A DNA stretch of 64,000 nt from Perilla frutescens (taxonomy: Eukaryota; Streptophyta; Magnoliopsida; Lamiales; Lamiaceae): NCBI GenBank assembly GCA_026008535.1, contig BRKX01000018.1, positions 14,888,088-14,952,087 of the forward strand. Direction: 5' to 3'. The notes beneath the pieces were generated by a model. The model was not told where the DNA came from. It made no database searches and was given only the letters and a program-made list of their open reading frames with translations. The position numbers were made by a program, and so were the translations under genes. How positions within the stretch are numbered: position 1 is the first letter of the stretch; each line of letters starts with the position of its first letter. Below, piece by piece: positions 22,891 through 33,863 of the stretch.

Positions 22891-25800
22891 ATGGTACCAC
22901 CCAGAGTAGCACGAGAAAGAAATGCGAATGCGAATCCCGTAAGACAAAATAGGCCTAGAGGGAGACCTCCAAGGCAAGGAAGACAGGAAAGAGTAGAGGA
23001 AGAACAACAAGAAGAACATGAGGAACAAAGAGAGCAGACACCTCCCCACCTCCACAGCGCAGAATTGATGAGCTTTTTCTGTGACAGAACCCTCCATCAT
23101 TTGATGGGGCAGGAACCCCGGCCGATTCTGAGACGTGGATCCGAGCAATGGAGCTAATTTTTAATTTCCTCCACTGTGATAACCAGGAGCGACTCTCCTG
23201 TGTAGCATTCCAGTTAACCAGATCTGCAGATTTCTAGTGGGAGTCTAGAAGGAGGACCATGACTCCGGAGCAGCTTGATGCTTACACGTGGGATCAGTTC
23301 AAAACTGGATTCTACGACAAATACATTCCTAAGACGTTCGGAGTCAAGAAGGAAGTAGAGTTTCATACTCTGAAACAGGGGAAGATGTCCGTCATAGAGT
23401 ACGAGCGAGTATTTTGTGAGTTATCACGGTATGGACCTCTTCAGATAGATACTGACGAGAAGATGGCATCTAAGTTCAGATTAGGACTGAGGCATGAGAT
23501 TGACATGTCTTTGGCAAGTCGGGAAGACCTAACCTATGTCGAGTCGTTGAATAGGGCATTGGACATCGAGGTAGTAATGTCTGAAGAAAGAAAGGCCCCA
23601 GTATCAACTCCAATACCTACTTCAGCACCAGCACCAACCAGGACTCCATCACAGAGCTTCCAAGGGAAGAGAAAGTGGAATGATGGAGGTAACCAGAACA
23701 AGAACCAAGGCTACAGGAAGCCTTGGCAGGGAAATAGGCAGCACGGCCAGCAGGGTGCCCCTGCTCAGAGAAGAACTGCACCATCACAACCCAACATTTC
23801 TCTATGCCCAAGGTGCAACAAAAGCCACCAGGGCATGTGTCAGGCCGGATACACGGGCTGCTATAACTGTGGCCAGGAGGGTCACTATGCAAGGAATTGC
23901 CCGAAGGCACAACAAAGACGGAACCCTCAGCAACTTAAGGCCTTGCAGGCATCGGGGTAACAAAGTCAGCAACCCCAGCAATAGCAGTATCAACAGCAAC
24001 AGCAGAGGCAGATGCAACAAGGAAATCCCAGATCTTGTGCAATGAACCCCAGTTCCTCCGAGAAAGGGAAGCAGAAAGCTAATCTTGCAGGTATGGGCAA
24101 ACTTCATGGCATGCCTTTAGTTGTTTTATTTGATACTGGAGCATCGCACTCCTTTATTTCATCAGCATGCTGTGATAAGTTAGAGCTTAAAGCTGAACGA
24201 GCTAGTCATAAGAAAAAGATTTTAACACCAACTGGCGGAACCATGACTACGACTCATGTTTGCTCGAACATAGAAATAGACTTGGGAACAACTAGGATTA
24301 AGGCTGATAATCTTAGTGTCCTACCGATGTGCTATACTGACGTAATCCTAGGAATGGATTGGTTGTCAGAAAATCATGCCACGATCCTATGCAACGAAAG
24401 GAAGATATCATTCCAAGTTCCAGGAGAAAAGCCAACAAGTTTTCACGGCATAGAAATGGGAAAGTTCACTCCAATGATTTCAGCACTGCAGGCCAAAAAG
24501 ATGATCAAGAGAGGAAATCAAGCTTTCCTGGTTTATCTAAACAAGATAGATGATATAGAGAGGACAATGGAAGATGTTCCAGTTGTGCAAGAGTTTGCAG
24601 ACGTTTTTCCAGAAGAATTGCCAGGATTGCCAGCGAACCGACAAGTCGAGTTTGCAATAGATTTGGAACCGGGAGCGGTTCCAATTTCAAAAGCTCCGTA
24701 CAGGATAGCCCCAAAAGAGTTGCAAGAACTCAAGATTCAACTTCAAGAGTTATTAGACCTAGGTTTTATCCGACCTAGTGCGTCACCATGGGGAGCACCA
24801 GTCCTGTTTGTGAAGAAGAAGGATGGCACATTGAGGATGTGCATAGATTACTGTGAGCTGAATAAGCTGACATTGAAGAACAAGTATCCGTTGCCAAGGA
24901 TTGATGATCTTTTTGATCAGCTCAAGGGGGCAAGTGTATTCTCAAAAATTGACCTAAGGTCTGGGTATCATCAGTTAAAGATCAAGTCAGAAGATATACC
25001 CAAGATAGCTTTCCGAACCCGGTATGGTCATTACGAGTTTATGGTAATGCCGTTCGGATTGACAAATGCCCCAGCAGTATTCATGGATCTCATAAATAGG
25101 GTGTTTCATCCATTCTTAGATAAGTTTGTCTTTGTATTCATAGATGATATTCTCATCTATTCCAAGAATGAATCAGATCATACAGAACATCTGAGTACAG
25201 TGTTAGAAACACTAAGAAAAGAAAGGCTTTACGCCAAATTTAGTAAGTGCGAATTTTGGCTGAATGAAGTAATGTTCCTTGGGCACATTGTGTCAGCAGA
25301 AGGAATCAAAGTGGACCCCTCTAAAGTAGAGGCAGTACAAGAATGGAAGTCTCTAACTACTCCTAATGAAATCAGAAGTTTCTTGGGATTAGCTGGATAC
25401 TATAGGAGATTCATAGAAGGATTCTCCAAGATAGCGAGGCCAATGACACAATTGTTAAGGAAAGGAATCAAGTACCAGTGGTCAGAAGAATGTGAAGCCA
25501 GTTTGCAGGAGCTTAAGAAAAGATTAACAACTGCTCCAGTGTTAGCCATTCTAGTTAGTGATAAAGAATTTGTGATTTACACGAATGCTTCGAAGAATGG
25601 ATTAGGCTGTGTCCTAATGCAAGAAGGTAAAGTCATAGCATATGCGTCCAGACAGTTAAGAATTTACGAGTTGAATTATCCTACGCATGACTTAGAGTTG
25701 GCAGCAATAGTGCATGCCTTGAAAATCTGGAGACACCACCTATACGGAGTTAGGTGTGAGATTTTCACAGATCACAAGAGTCTGAAGTACTTTTTCGAGC

Positions 25801-27476
25801 AGAAGGATTTAAATATGAGACAGCGCAGATGGCTCGAATTAGTAAAGGACTACGACTGTGGAATCAGTTACCACCCAGGCAAGGCTAATGTGGTAGCGGA
25901 TGCCTTGAGTCGTAAAACAAGTAGGTTGGGTTTTCTCCTCACTCGGGAGGAGAAACTCACCAGGGATTTTGAAAGCTTACAGCTAGAGGTGGTTTACCCA
26001 CGTGAGACGATTGTATGTCGTATGGCAACATTACTAGCTGTACCAGATCTCCGAGAAAAGATAATTGAAGCACAGAGAAAAGATCAGACCATGGAAGAGA
26101 TGCGCTTGAAGATCAGATCGGGAAAAACAGAAAGCTTCAAGGAAGCATCAGATAATGCTATCCTTTATGAAGATAAGATATGTGTTCCACCCTGTGTTGA
26201 GCTCAGAAACGAGATCATGAGCGAGGCTCACGATACTCCGTATACAGCACACCCGGGAAGTACGAAAATGTATCAGGATTTGAAGCATAAATTCTAGTGG
26301 AAAGGAATGAAACGGGACGTAGCTTCCTATGTTGAGCGATGCTTGTCATGTCAACAAGTTAAGACATTGCACCAAAGGCCTTATGGTGCGCTACAACCGT
26401 TAGAGATTCCCGAGTGGAAATGGGAACACATAGCGATGGCTTTTGTGACAGGCCTACCTAAGTCAAGACGAGGGAATACGGCCATATGGGTCATTATTGA
26501 TAGGCTCACAAAGTCAGCTCATTTCCTTCCGATCCGCGTTAAGGATGGATCGAATAAGCTAGCTCAGATTTATATCAGAGAGATTGTACGTCTTCATAGT
26601 GTTCCAGTGTCGATAACATCGGACAGAGATTCAAAGTTTACCTCAAGATTTTGGATTAGCTTGCAGAAGGAGTTGGGAACTCAACTCAATTTCAGTACAA
26701 CGTTTTACCCCCAAACGGATGGACAGTCCGAAAGGACCATCCAAACATTAGAGGACATGTTGAGAACCGTGGTCCTAGACAGGGGTGAAAGCTGGGAGGA
26801 AATATTATCGTTGATTGAGTTCGCCTATAAGAATAGTCATCAAGCAACCATTAATATAGAGCCTTACGAAGCGTTGTATGGGCGAAAGTGTCGATCACCA
26901 CTTTATTGGGATGAAGTGGGTGAACGAAGGATTCTTGGGCCAGACTCAGTGTTAGAAATGATTGAAATTGTTAGAAAAATCCGTCAGAGGATTCAAGAAG
27001 CCCAGAGTCGGCAGAAGTCATATGCGGATAATCGCCGTACAGATTTACAATTTGCAGTAGGAGACAAGGTTTTTCAGAAAGTATCTCCTTCCAAGGGGAT
27101 AATAAGATTCGGCGTAAAAGGAAAGTTACGACCACGTTTTATAGGACCTTACGAGATCCTTGAGCGAATAGGCGCAGTGGCGTACAGATTGGCATTACCA
27201 CCTAGTTTTGGTAATGTTCATAACGTATTTCATGTTTCTCAGTTAAGAAAATACGTGTATGATCCCAAGCATGTAATCCAGCACAGTGAGATTGAGTTAG
27301 ATCAAGATCTAACTTATGAAGAGACACCAAAAACCATTTTGGATCGAAAGGTCCAGGAGTTGAGGAACAAGTCTATTCCTCTAGTTAAGATCATGTGGAG
27401 TCACCATGGTCAGGAAGAAGCGACATGGGAACTCGAGGATAAGATGAAAGCAGAATACCCAGAATTGTTTCTCTAA
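22891..27476 (+). pseudogene. Gag-pol polyprotein of the Gypsy element, inactivated
   Basis: Gag has a zinc knuckle CYNCGQEGHYARNC (about 23860). Protease carries DTGAS. RT carries FIDDILIYS. RNase H and integrase follow, then a chromodomain-like end (EEATWELEDK). One lost base in the C run near 23046 shifts frame. Stops occur at 23082 (TGA), 23235 (TAG), 23958 (TAA), 23982 (TAG) and 26295 (TAG). The RNase H motif reads YTNASKNG, so the usual first aspartate is asparagine (25584-25586). The first integrase aspartate position reads MAFVTG, with alanine (26439-26441). The other integrase motifs (SDRDSKF and DGQSERTIQ) are present. The HHCC finger region spans the last stop. It cannot mobilise itself. 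Confidence 0.95.
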
Positions 27477-27507
27477 GCTATGTAAATTTCGGGACGAAAT
27501 TTATTTT

Positions 27508-27520
27508 AAGGGGGGTGGAA
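27508..27520 (+). other. Polypurine tract of the Gypsy element
   Basis: AAGGGGGGTGGAA ends at the base before the 3' LTR, the standard site for plus-strand priming. Confidence 0.92.
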
Positions 27521-29315
27521 TGTAATACCCCGTAAATTAATTACTGCTTAATTGCAGTAAATTGTTGCAATTACTATTTAGTATAGTAATTTCCAGTCAG
27601 ATTAGGGTCGAAAGTATCCGTTAAGTTCCATGGAATTCAAGATCAATTAATTCCCATAGGTGAATTAATTATTTCAGTTAGGTTTTAATCCTCTTTTTAG
27701 TTATGGAAAGCCAGAATTGTAATTTCAGATAAATTCAATTCCTATTCTTTTAAATTTGTGGTGTGTGTTTATCGTGAATTAGATATTCCGATAAATATTT
27801 TTAGGACTAGGAGAATCAGATATTCTCCATTCATTAGTGCTTAAATTCAGATAATTTAAACAAGGTGATTTAAAATCCGAGAGAATTAGATATTCTCTAG
27901 TTCGGATGTTTTAATGGTCGAGAAATTAAAACCAGTATTTCGAAGTGGTATTTTAAAACCAAATAATTTTAGATAATTTATTGTTTTAAAGTAAGTGAAT
28001 TATTCTTAGCAATATCGGTTTAAGTTCGGGATTTTTCCGAAAATGGAAAATATCACGATAGTCGAACAATCGGTATTTGAATCGGGTAGTTGATTAGTTA
28101 ACCAAAGTCATGCTTTTCCCCTCACCTCACCCCATGCCCCCACTTTTTTTTCCTTTTCATTCCCCCAATAGCCAAGCCATACTACAAAGTAATTTCGGCA
28201 GATGAGGGACCCGAGCTATACTTCAAGGATCCACCTCTTCATTTCATTCTCTACACCAAAAGTTGAGAGAGAGAAAAAGGCAAAGCACCCTCACTTCATC
28301 ATCTTCCATACACCTCTTCATTTCATCTTCTTCACCAAGTTTTCAAGAAAGCGAGGGAGATGAAATAGACCTTAAATGATTATGATGTATGTCTTAAGAT
28401 GTTTAAGAGCTGGGGTCGAGATCAACCCTTAAGCTAAGAAAAATCTAGAACGGATACTAGACCCTAAGAGGCCTTCAATTTCATGTTGAGTCCAAACAAC
28501 GTATTTGGTTCAACGTACTCAGTTTTATATTAACTCTTTGAAGGCAAGCCGTCCAGTGCGAGATAAAGCGCGAGAAAGAGCATTTTCCTGTCGTGCTAAA
28601 ACATCGGTGAAAGGTGGGCTTTCTTTTCAACGGACTCTTAGTCCAAATAATGATTTGAGTTTTTACTCACCCGCAGTTAATTATTCTGATGCAAATAAAT
28701 TATTTTCATGCATAAAATGTTTTGTTTTGTATGATATCCTTATCTGTATTTAGTTAGCTCGCAAAGGGCTTTCTAACTCTTAAATCGATCGGGCCTCGTG
28801 CTAACTTAGCGTGTTAACCGAGGTTAGTGTACACTTGGGTCGGTGATATTAGGAAGATGGAAAGGCTGAGCGGAGCTATTCCTGACTAAGACATCGACGA
28901 TACTAAATGTTCGTGGAAAAGGCTGAGCGGAGCTATTCTTCGGCATTTAGTTATGTTAAGTGTTCAAGGGAAAAGGCTGAGCGGAGCTATTCCCCGACGT
29001 TCGTGGAAAAGGCTGAGCGGAGCTATTCCTCGACTTTCAGTGGCATATGGATGATCATATAACAGAAAAGAGCGCTCAAAAACAGAAAGTGATTTAGTAA
29101 AACATAGGGCCTTTTTATATAAAACCCTTGTGTGTTTACTCAGATGCATGACAAGAAAATCAGTGTTCAGTTCAGTAAATATTTTTGGCAATGTGTTCAC
29201 TCAGTACCCTTGTACTCAGCCCTGCATGTTTGTTATTAAATGTGCAGGTTGAGCTGGTGTGGAAGGGAAAAATGCTGAGAGTGGAGTTCTTTTGGTACAA
29301 GGCTCAGATGACCTT

Positions 29316-29389
<74 letters not shown>

Positions 29390-29683
29390 GTCTTTCTTTT
29401 GCTTCCGCAACTCAGTTATATCACAAGTCCAACATTTCAGCTTTTGTTCTGGACGAGTCCCATAACTCGATAATCATTTGAGTACTATTATTATTCAGTC
29501 ATTTGTGAGTACTTAAAATCAGTCTGAAATTAGAGTTCTCAGACCAAAATATCGATCCTGGAAGATAATAGTTCACTTCCTTATTTAATTATTTCCGGTT
29601 CGCGTCTTGATCCATCCTTCATTGGGGTCGAGTCGTGCCAGTTACACTTCATATTAATCAGATATTAATTTGGGGTCATGACA
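27521..29683 (+). repeat. 3' LTR of the Gypsy element (2,163 bp, internally deleted)
   Basis: Aligned end to end with the 5' LTR except that 17450-18809 of the 5' copy is missing at 28368/28369, taking out the whole 81-bp array. The (TTA)n tract is at about 29317-29388. Ends TCATGACA, followed by the target duplication AACAT. Confidence 0.95.
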
Positions 29684-29688
29684 AACAT

Positions 29689-30132
29689 AGCTAAGGGAAT
29701 GGAGACCTTAATAATTAGAGGAAAATGACATTGTTACCATTTGCCTTCATCTTTCTTCATGGATCTTTGTAGTGATAGTTCAAAGCCATGTGCATGGATG
29801 CCATTCTCAGAAAAGAAGTAATTGAGTGAAGAGAACAATCCTGTATGATAACCGCAAGGCCAATCAACAATATAATTTGACTCTCCAGGATAGTTGATGG
29901 CATTGCACTTAAATGAGAAACATCTGGCTCAGCTTCTGAAGCAATCTTGATTATCTTTAGAGCAATACAACCGTCACAAGCCCTCTTTAAACTTAGTGAT
30001 CAAGAAGAACCTTCATTCTTTTTGAAAGCAGGGAATTTATGTTTACACTTGTGATCCAGGACTCCATACATAGTTGAATGCCCTCTTTAAACTTTGTGAT
30101 CAAGAAGCTCCAATATTTTCCTTCAAATAGAA
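29689..30132. other. Mutator-element cargo, source gene not recognised
   Basis: Between the Gypsy element and the NLR fragment. A 25-base phrase around CCCTCTTTAAACTT.GTGATC occurs twice (about 29979 and 30081). Minus-strand reading gives partly open, gene-like stretches, but I cannot assign a family. Confidence 0.35.
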
Positions 30133-30273
30133 ATGGCAATTGATGCAGTTGCATCTGTGGTGCTCCAAAAACTAAGGGACTTGCTGGTCAATGAGTCCTT
30201 CACGAGCAACCAAATAATCGGCCACCACGCAGATGCAGGAGGCCCTCGAGGAACCGATGAGCTCCTTTGTTAA
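30133..30273 (+). pseudogene. NLR N-terminal coiled-coil fragment (captured)
   Basis: A 46-codon frame starts MAIDAVASVVLQKLRDLLVN, which matches the start of the Rx-type coiled-coil domain of CNL disease-resistance proteins (typical pattern VSxVLQKLxDLLxxE). After about residue 23 the similarity stops and the frame runs into unrelated DNA, ending at TAA 30271. NB-ARC and LRR parts are absent. It lies inside the Mutator-like element next to an opposite-strand PPR fragment, so capture by the transposon is the simplest reading. Confidence 0.6.
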
Positions 30274-30297
30274 AGCTACTGGTGAGGAAACAAACAC

Positions 30298-30830
30298 TCA
30301 TACCTCCACCATCCCATCAAAAACACGAAACGCCATATCCGGATCACCAAACTTCCAATAAAAATCCACTAGGGATGTTTCCACGAACGTTGAAAACACC
30401 ATCCTCTCGTCGACGAAGAACAGAGCATGCATCACTCTCCCCAGTCTCCAATTCCCACTCCTAACGCACGTAGAAATGGTGTCCCTGCTAGGCATTTCAT
30501 CGAACACCTTCTGCGCGAGCTCTAAGTCGGAGAACTTCGCATACATGGATAGCATAGAATTCGATACAGTAAAATCTGAATCAAACCCATTTTTGATGAC
30601 GTTGCAATGAAGCTGCCGGCTCAGAATCCGGTGGGATTGAGAATAAGCGCATGCTTTGGTGATTGATGGAACGATGAAAGCTGTGTTTATGGTTAGCTGG
30701 AAAGGGTGGACATGTTGCGTCTAGAATGTGAGAACTTGCTCATATGATTCTTGTGAGATCAGATTCTTGATTTTGGTGTGGAGCTCTGAACAAGTTGTGA
30801 TGAAGCGTTTGATTACACGATGAAATTAGA
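30298..30830 (-). pseudogene. PPR gene fragment (PLS type), captured and broken
   Basis: The minus strand reads QLHCNVIKNGFDSDFTVSNS, then MLSMYAKFSDLELAQKVFDE and MPSRDTIS, typical of PLS-class PPR proteins. It continues to FRVFDGMVEV and a stop at 30298. Some residues after MPSRDTIS appear to be missing. Upstream, TAG interrupts the frame near 30710, after a run resembling FITTCSELHTKIKNLI. It is unrelated in class to the intact PPR gene at 10 kb. It is a pseudogene piece within the Mutator-like element. Confidence 0.75.
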
Positions 30831-32478
30831 GCAGAGTGAATTTGGGGATTTTTTACGAGCTGTGAATGAGTTGTATTTTCTGTCTAATTTGGGGATTTAG
30901 GTATAATTTTGTTCAATTTTGGTCCCAAAATGACATGCATGTGAGTCGTGCGTGATGTTTCCATCAATCGTTAAAACAGTCATTTAATTCGTGGGACCAA
31001 AATCGATAGTAATAAACCTATGGGACTAGTTTTGGGTAATTTTTTTGAAAAAGGACCAAATTCGAAATGGTCGGGACCAAAAACGGAATACCCCATGACC
31101 TATGGGACCAAGATCGAAATTTTCTCACAAATTATACAATGAAAGGTAGTTAGCTGAACCTGGTAACAATGAGTTTCTTTACAAGGTTACATCAGTTGGG
31201 TCAACGGTTCACACTTACAGTTTTCGGCAGGTAGCTATTGCGGCGACAGTTTCTTTAGCAGCGGCTCACACTTAATCGGAGAGTTAGGTACTATTGACGT
31301 CTTTATAAGGTTTTAGATCTCTTTCGGTCTTCAAGAGGGTGAGTCTTGAACTTAGGCTATCAACTGGAAGGCTCCTTGGATTGAGCAGATATTGATAAAG
31401 ATGTAGATCATTGAGAGATGTTAAAGAAACTAATGGATTGAGCTCGAAGAAGATAGATACGATCACCAAGAACAACGCAAGAATTTTTAGTATATGAGAG
31501 AACAAGAAAACAATAGAAAGGACACAATCGATGTATGTGGTTCGTCAAGAATTACCTACATCCACGGAGGGGTAGCAGCTCGATTATTATTGATCAAGAA
31601 TGTAGATTACAAGAGTAGATAACAGCCTTGATCACAGCTTACAACTCTGAACAGATTGTAGCTCTCAAACTATCAAGATCTCTAACTCTTTCTACTTCTC
31701 TCGGCTTACAAGGATTATGAATATGGAATGAATTATCTATCCGACTCTAACTGCTACAATTAATAGCTTTACAACAGCAAATCTTCACCACTCAAATTAG
31801 GAAGTAACTGAATAGATCAACGGTTCCCATGCAATGCCATGCAACAACCAATAACCGTTATAAACCTCCACCAACAGCTTTTCCTAACTGACTTTTGCCA
31901 ACAGCCTTCATTTGAGCAGATTCGAAGTCACGTTCATTCAACAAGAGAGGTTTTGGCACTATTCTCTCGTATGGATTTTTGCTAGAGGCTTATAGCTTTA
32001 CTCGATATCTAGATATTACAATTTGCAAGCTTCTATTAACTTAGATTGCATAAACTGAGTAGACTTGTGATCAGTTTAGCGTAAGTTGAAGATTACAGTC
32101 AGATGATCTATCCTGCAAGGATTTCTTAGACAGTTTGTATAACAAGAAATTTAGATGAGAATCTTAATATGGGTAAAAATCTATTTGTGAGCTTTGTTTC
32201 ATCCTTTTTATAGAGTGGGATGAAAGTGACCGTTGGTCATTTTTAGGCTTAAATAAGTCTGTTGGAATGTTGGTGAAGAGGACCGTTGAGAAGTTCAGAA
32301 TGCTTAGTAATTAAGTTTGAGTTGACTTTTGTCATCAGACTTCCAGTTGCTTGATTGTTCAGCATTCTTCGATTCAGGAGCCCTCAGTTTAAGAGTTTTA
32401 TCAGTTGCGAAACTCTTCAGTTATGTTCGGGCTTATTCCGAACTTGTCTGACGGCTTCTCTTCAGTTCAGTTTCAATT

Positions 32479-32690
32479 CGAACTTGCTTGATGTCTTCTC
32501 TTCAGTTAAGTTCCAAAGTGAACTTACTTGAAGTCTTCTCTTCAGTTCAGTTAAGTTTCAAGGTGAACTTACTTGATGTCTTCTCTTCAGTCCAGTTAAG
32601 TTCCAAGGTGAACTTACTTGAAGTCTCCTCTTCAGTTCAGTTTAGTTCCAAGGTGAACTTACTTGATGTCTTCTCTTCAGTTCAATTTTC
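32479..32690. repeat. 45-bp tandem repeat near the end of the outer LTR
   Basis: The phrase GAACTTACTTGAWGTCTYCTC recurs at 32480, 32520, 32565, 32610 and 32655, spacing 40 then 45, 45 and 45 bp, each followed by TTCAGTTYAGTT. The repetitive plus-strand ORF over it reflects a period divisible by three, not a gene. Confidence 0.85.
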
Positions 32691-32763
32691 TTCTTACTTC
32701 GAATTTCATTGGTTTTTGACATTTCATCAAAACATTTTTCTCATTGTTTTGCCTAACAAATAG

Positions 32764-33177
32764 TTGTCCCAATACATATATTGTTTATAGAATTTTATTG
32801 ACCATACATTTTACAGTTGCATCTCTGCAAAGTTGCTAGTTATTTATTTATTAAAATCTTACTTGTGATCAACCATGTCACAAGAAAGATTGAATGAGCT
32901 TGCTTTGATATTCATTGAATAAGAATTGCTAGAAAATATTAATTTTGAAAAAATTTATAAATAAGTTTGCTTCAAAAAATGCTAGGAGAAGTATCTTTAA
33001 ATAATATTTTTTCGTTTGTGTTCCGTACATGATATTGTTTAAAATATTTTTCTTTTGTTTCAGGTTTGTTCAAATATCAGTGAGCGCACACGAGTCACAT
33101 GATTTTAAATTTTTCAAGAATGCAAACTTTTAATGATTTAAACATAGCAAACAAATATTTTTAGGAACATTTTATAG
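32764..33177. other. AT-rich intergenic DNA, nothing recognised
   Basis: No coding frame or bounded repeat is visible. Confidence 0.5.
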
Positions 33178-33499
33178 CGTAAATTACACTTTGATATCTA
33201 CATTTTGGGTAGTTTTTCAAAAATGACTCACCTTTTCAAAATTAACAAAAAAAATACCTCTTTTTTTAAAAAAATTTACAAATCTAATATTCCTATTTTT
33301 TCAGTCACGTTGAAAAAATTTATTCAATCATGAAATATTAAATTAAAATCAATTACACACGATTTTAGGGCTGTAAAATTGATTAAATATTGTATTTACA
33401 AAACTTTTGAAAATATAGGTATGATTTTGTTTATTTTATAAAAAGTACGTCATTTTTAAAAATTGCTCAAAATGTAGGTATCAAAGTGTAATTTACCCC
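33178..33499. mobile_element. Foldback MITE with GTAAATTACACTTTGATA ends
   Basis: The left end GTAAATTACACTTTGATATC and the reverse complement of the right end, GTAAATTACACTTTGATACC, form inverted repeats. They continue for about 70 bp with mismatches (ACATTTTG then a TTTTYAAAAATGAC block). The centre is AT-rich and non-coding. I found no clear target duplication, so the superfamily is not set. Confidence 0.7.
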
Positions 33500-33863
33500 A
33501 ATTTTTATATATTTTAAATTTTAATTTTAATAAATTAGGGGCACCATTTTTAGTGCTCGCACAGGCCCTTCAAAATCCGAGAGTCGGCCCTGGTATGACC
33601 TATCAAATATTATAGTAAAATATAATTAATTTTACGAGAAAGAAATGTTGGCCAAATTTATGGATTTTTCTTTAAAATAAACGAACAAAATAACAGTATA
33701 GGTAATAAATCAGGACGGGAGTTAGATTCTCTTTCTGCAAGATGAAATTGTTCCGTAATATTAATGCATAATGAATTTCGGCAATCGTCTTTAAGATACA
33801 ACGATTTTTCAATGGCATTTTGTTGCACTTACAAAAACGACGTTACCACGAACAAAACAATAA

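Larger units (their letters stand above)
16602..29683 (+). mobile_element. Tekay/Del-like Ty3-Gypsy retrotransposon, defective
   Basis: Two LTRs beginning TGTAATACCCCGTAAATTAA and ending in TGACA bound an internal region with primer site, extra ORF, gag-pol and polypurine tract. The target duplication AACAT is perfect (16597-16601 and 29684-29688). Domain order is gag, protease, RT, RNase H, integrase, then a chromodomain-like C-terminus, which places it in the chromovirus branch. The LTRs differ by roughly two to three percent in their first 850 aligned bases by eye, so it is fairly young. It is inactivated by stops, one frameshift and active-site changes described under gag-pol. Confidence 0.95.
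16001..31126. mobile_element. Mutator-like element with captured gene fragments, interrupted by a Gypsy element
   Basis: The ends are inverted repeats starting GAGAAAATTTCGATTTTGGT at 16001 and, in reverse complement, GAGAAAATTTCGATCTTGGT at 31126. About 70 of the first 75 bp match. The 10-mer ACAAATTATA flanks both sides (15991-16000 and 31127-31136), a perfect target duplication of Mutator-like length. Without the nested Gypsy element about 2 kb remains, with no transposase. The right part holds gene fragments: an NLR coiled-coil start and a PPR piece. This is the layout of a Pack-MULE. Confidence 0.82.
15702..32758. mobile_element. Probable solo LTR, split by the nested Mutator element
   Basis: If the insert at 16001-31126 and one copy of its target duplication are ignored, 15702-16000 joins 31137-32758 to give about 1.9 kb of LTR-like DNA. 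It carries the phrase GTTTAGAAGGGGGTGAATAA near its left end and ends in GCCTAACA. The pentamer AATAG flanks it at 15697-15701 and 32759-32763. No primer-binding site or coding domain adjoins it, hence solo LTR. The left end does not begin with a clean TG, so the exact border and lineage are uncertain. Confidence 0.45.
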
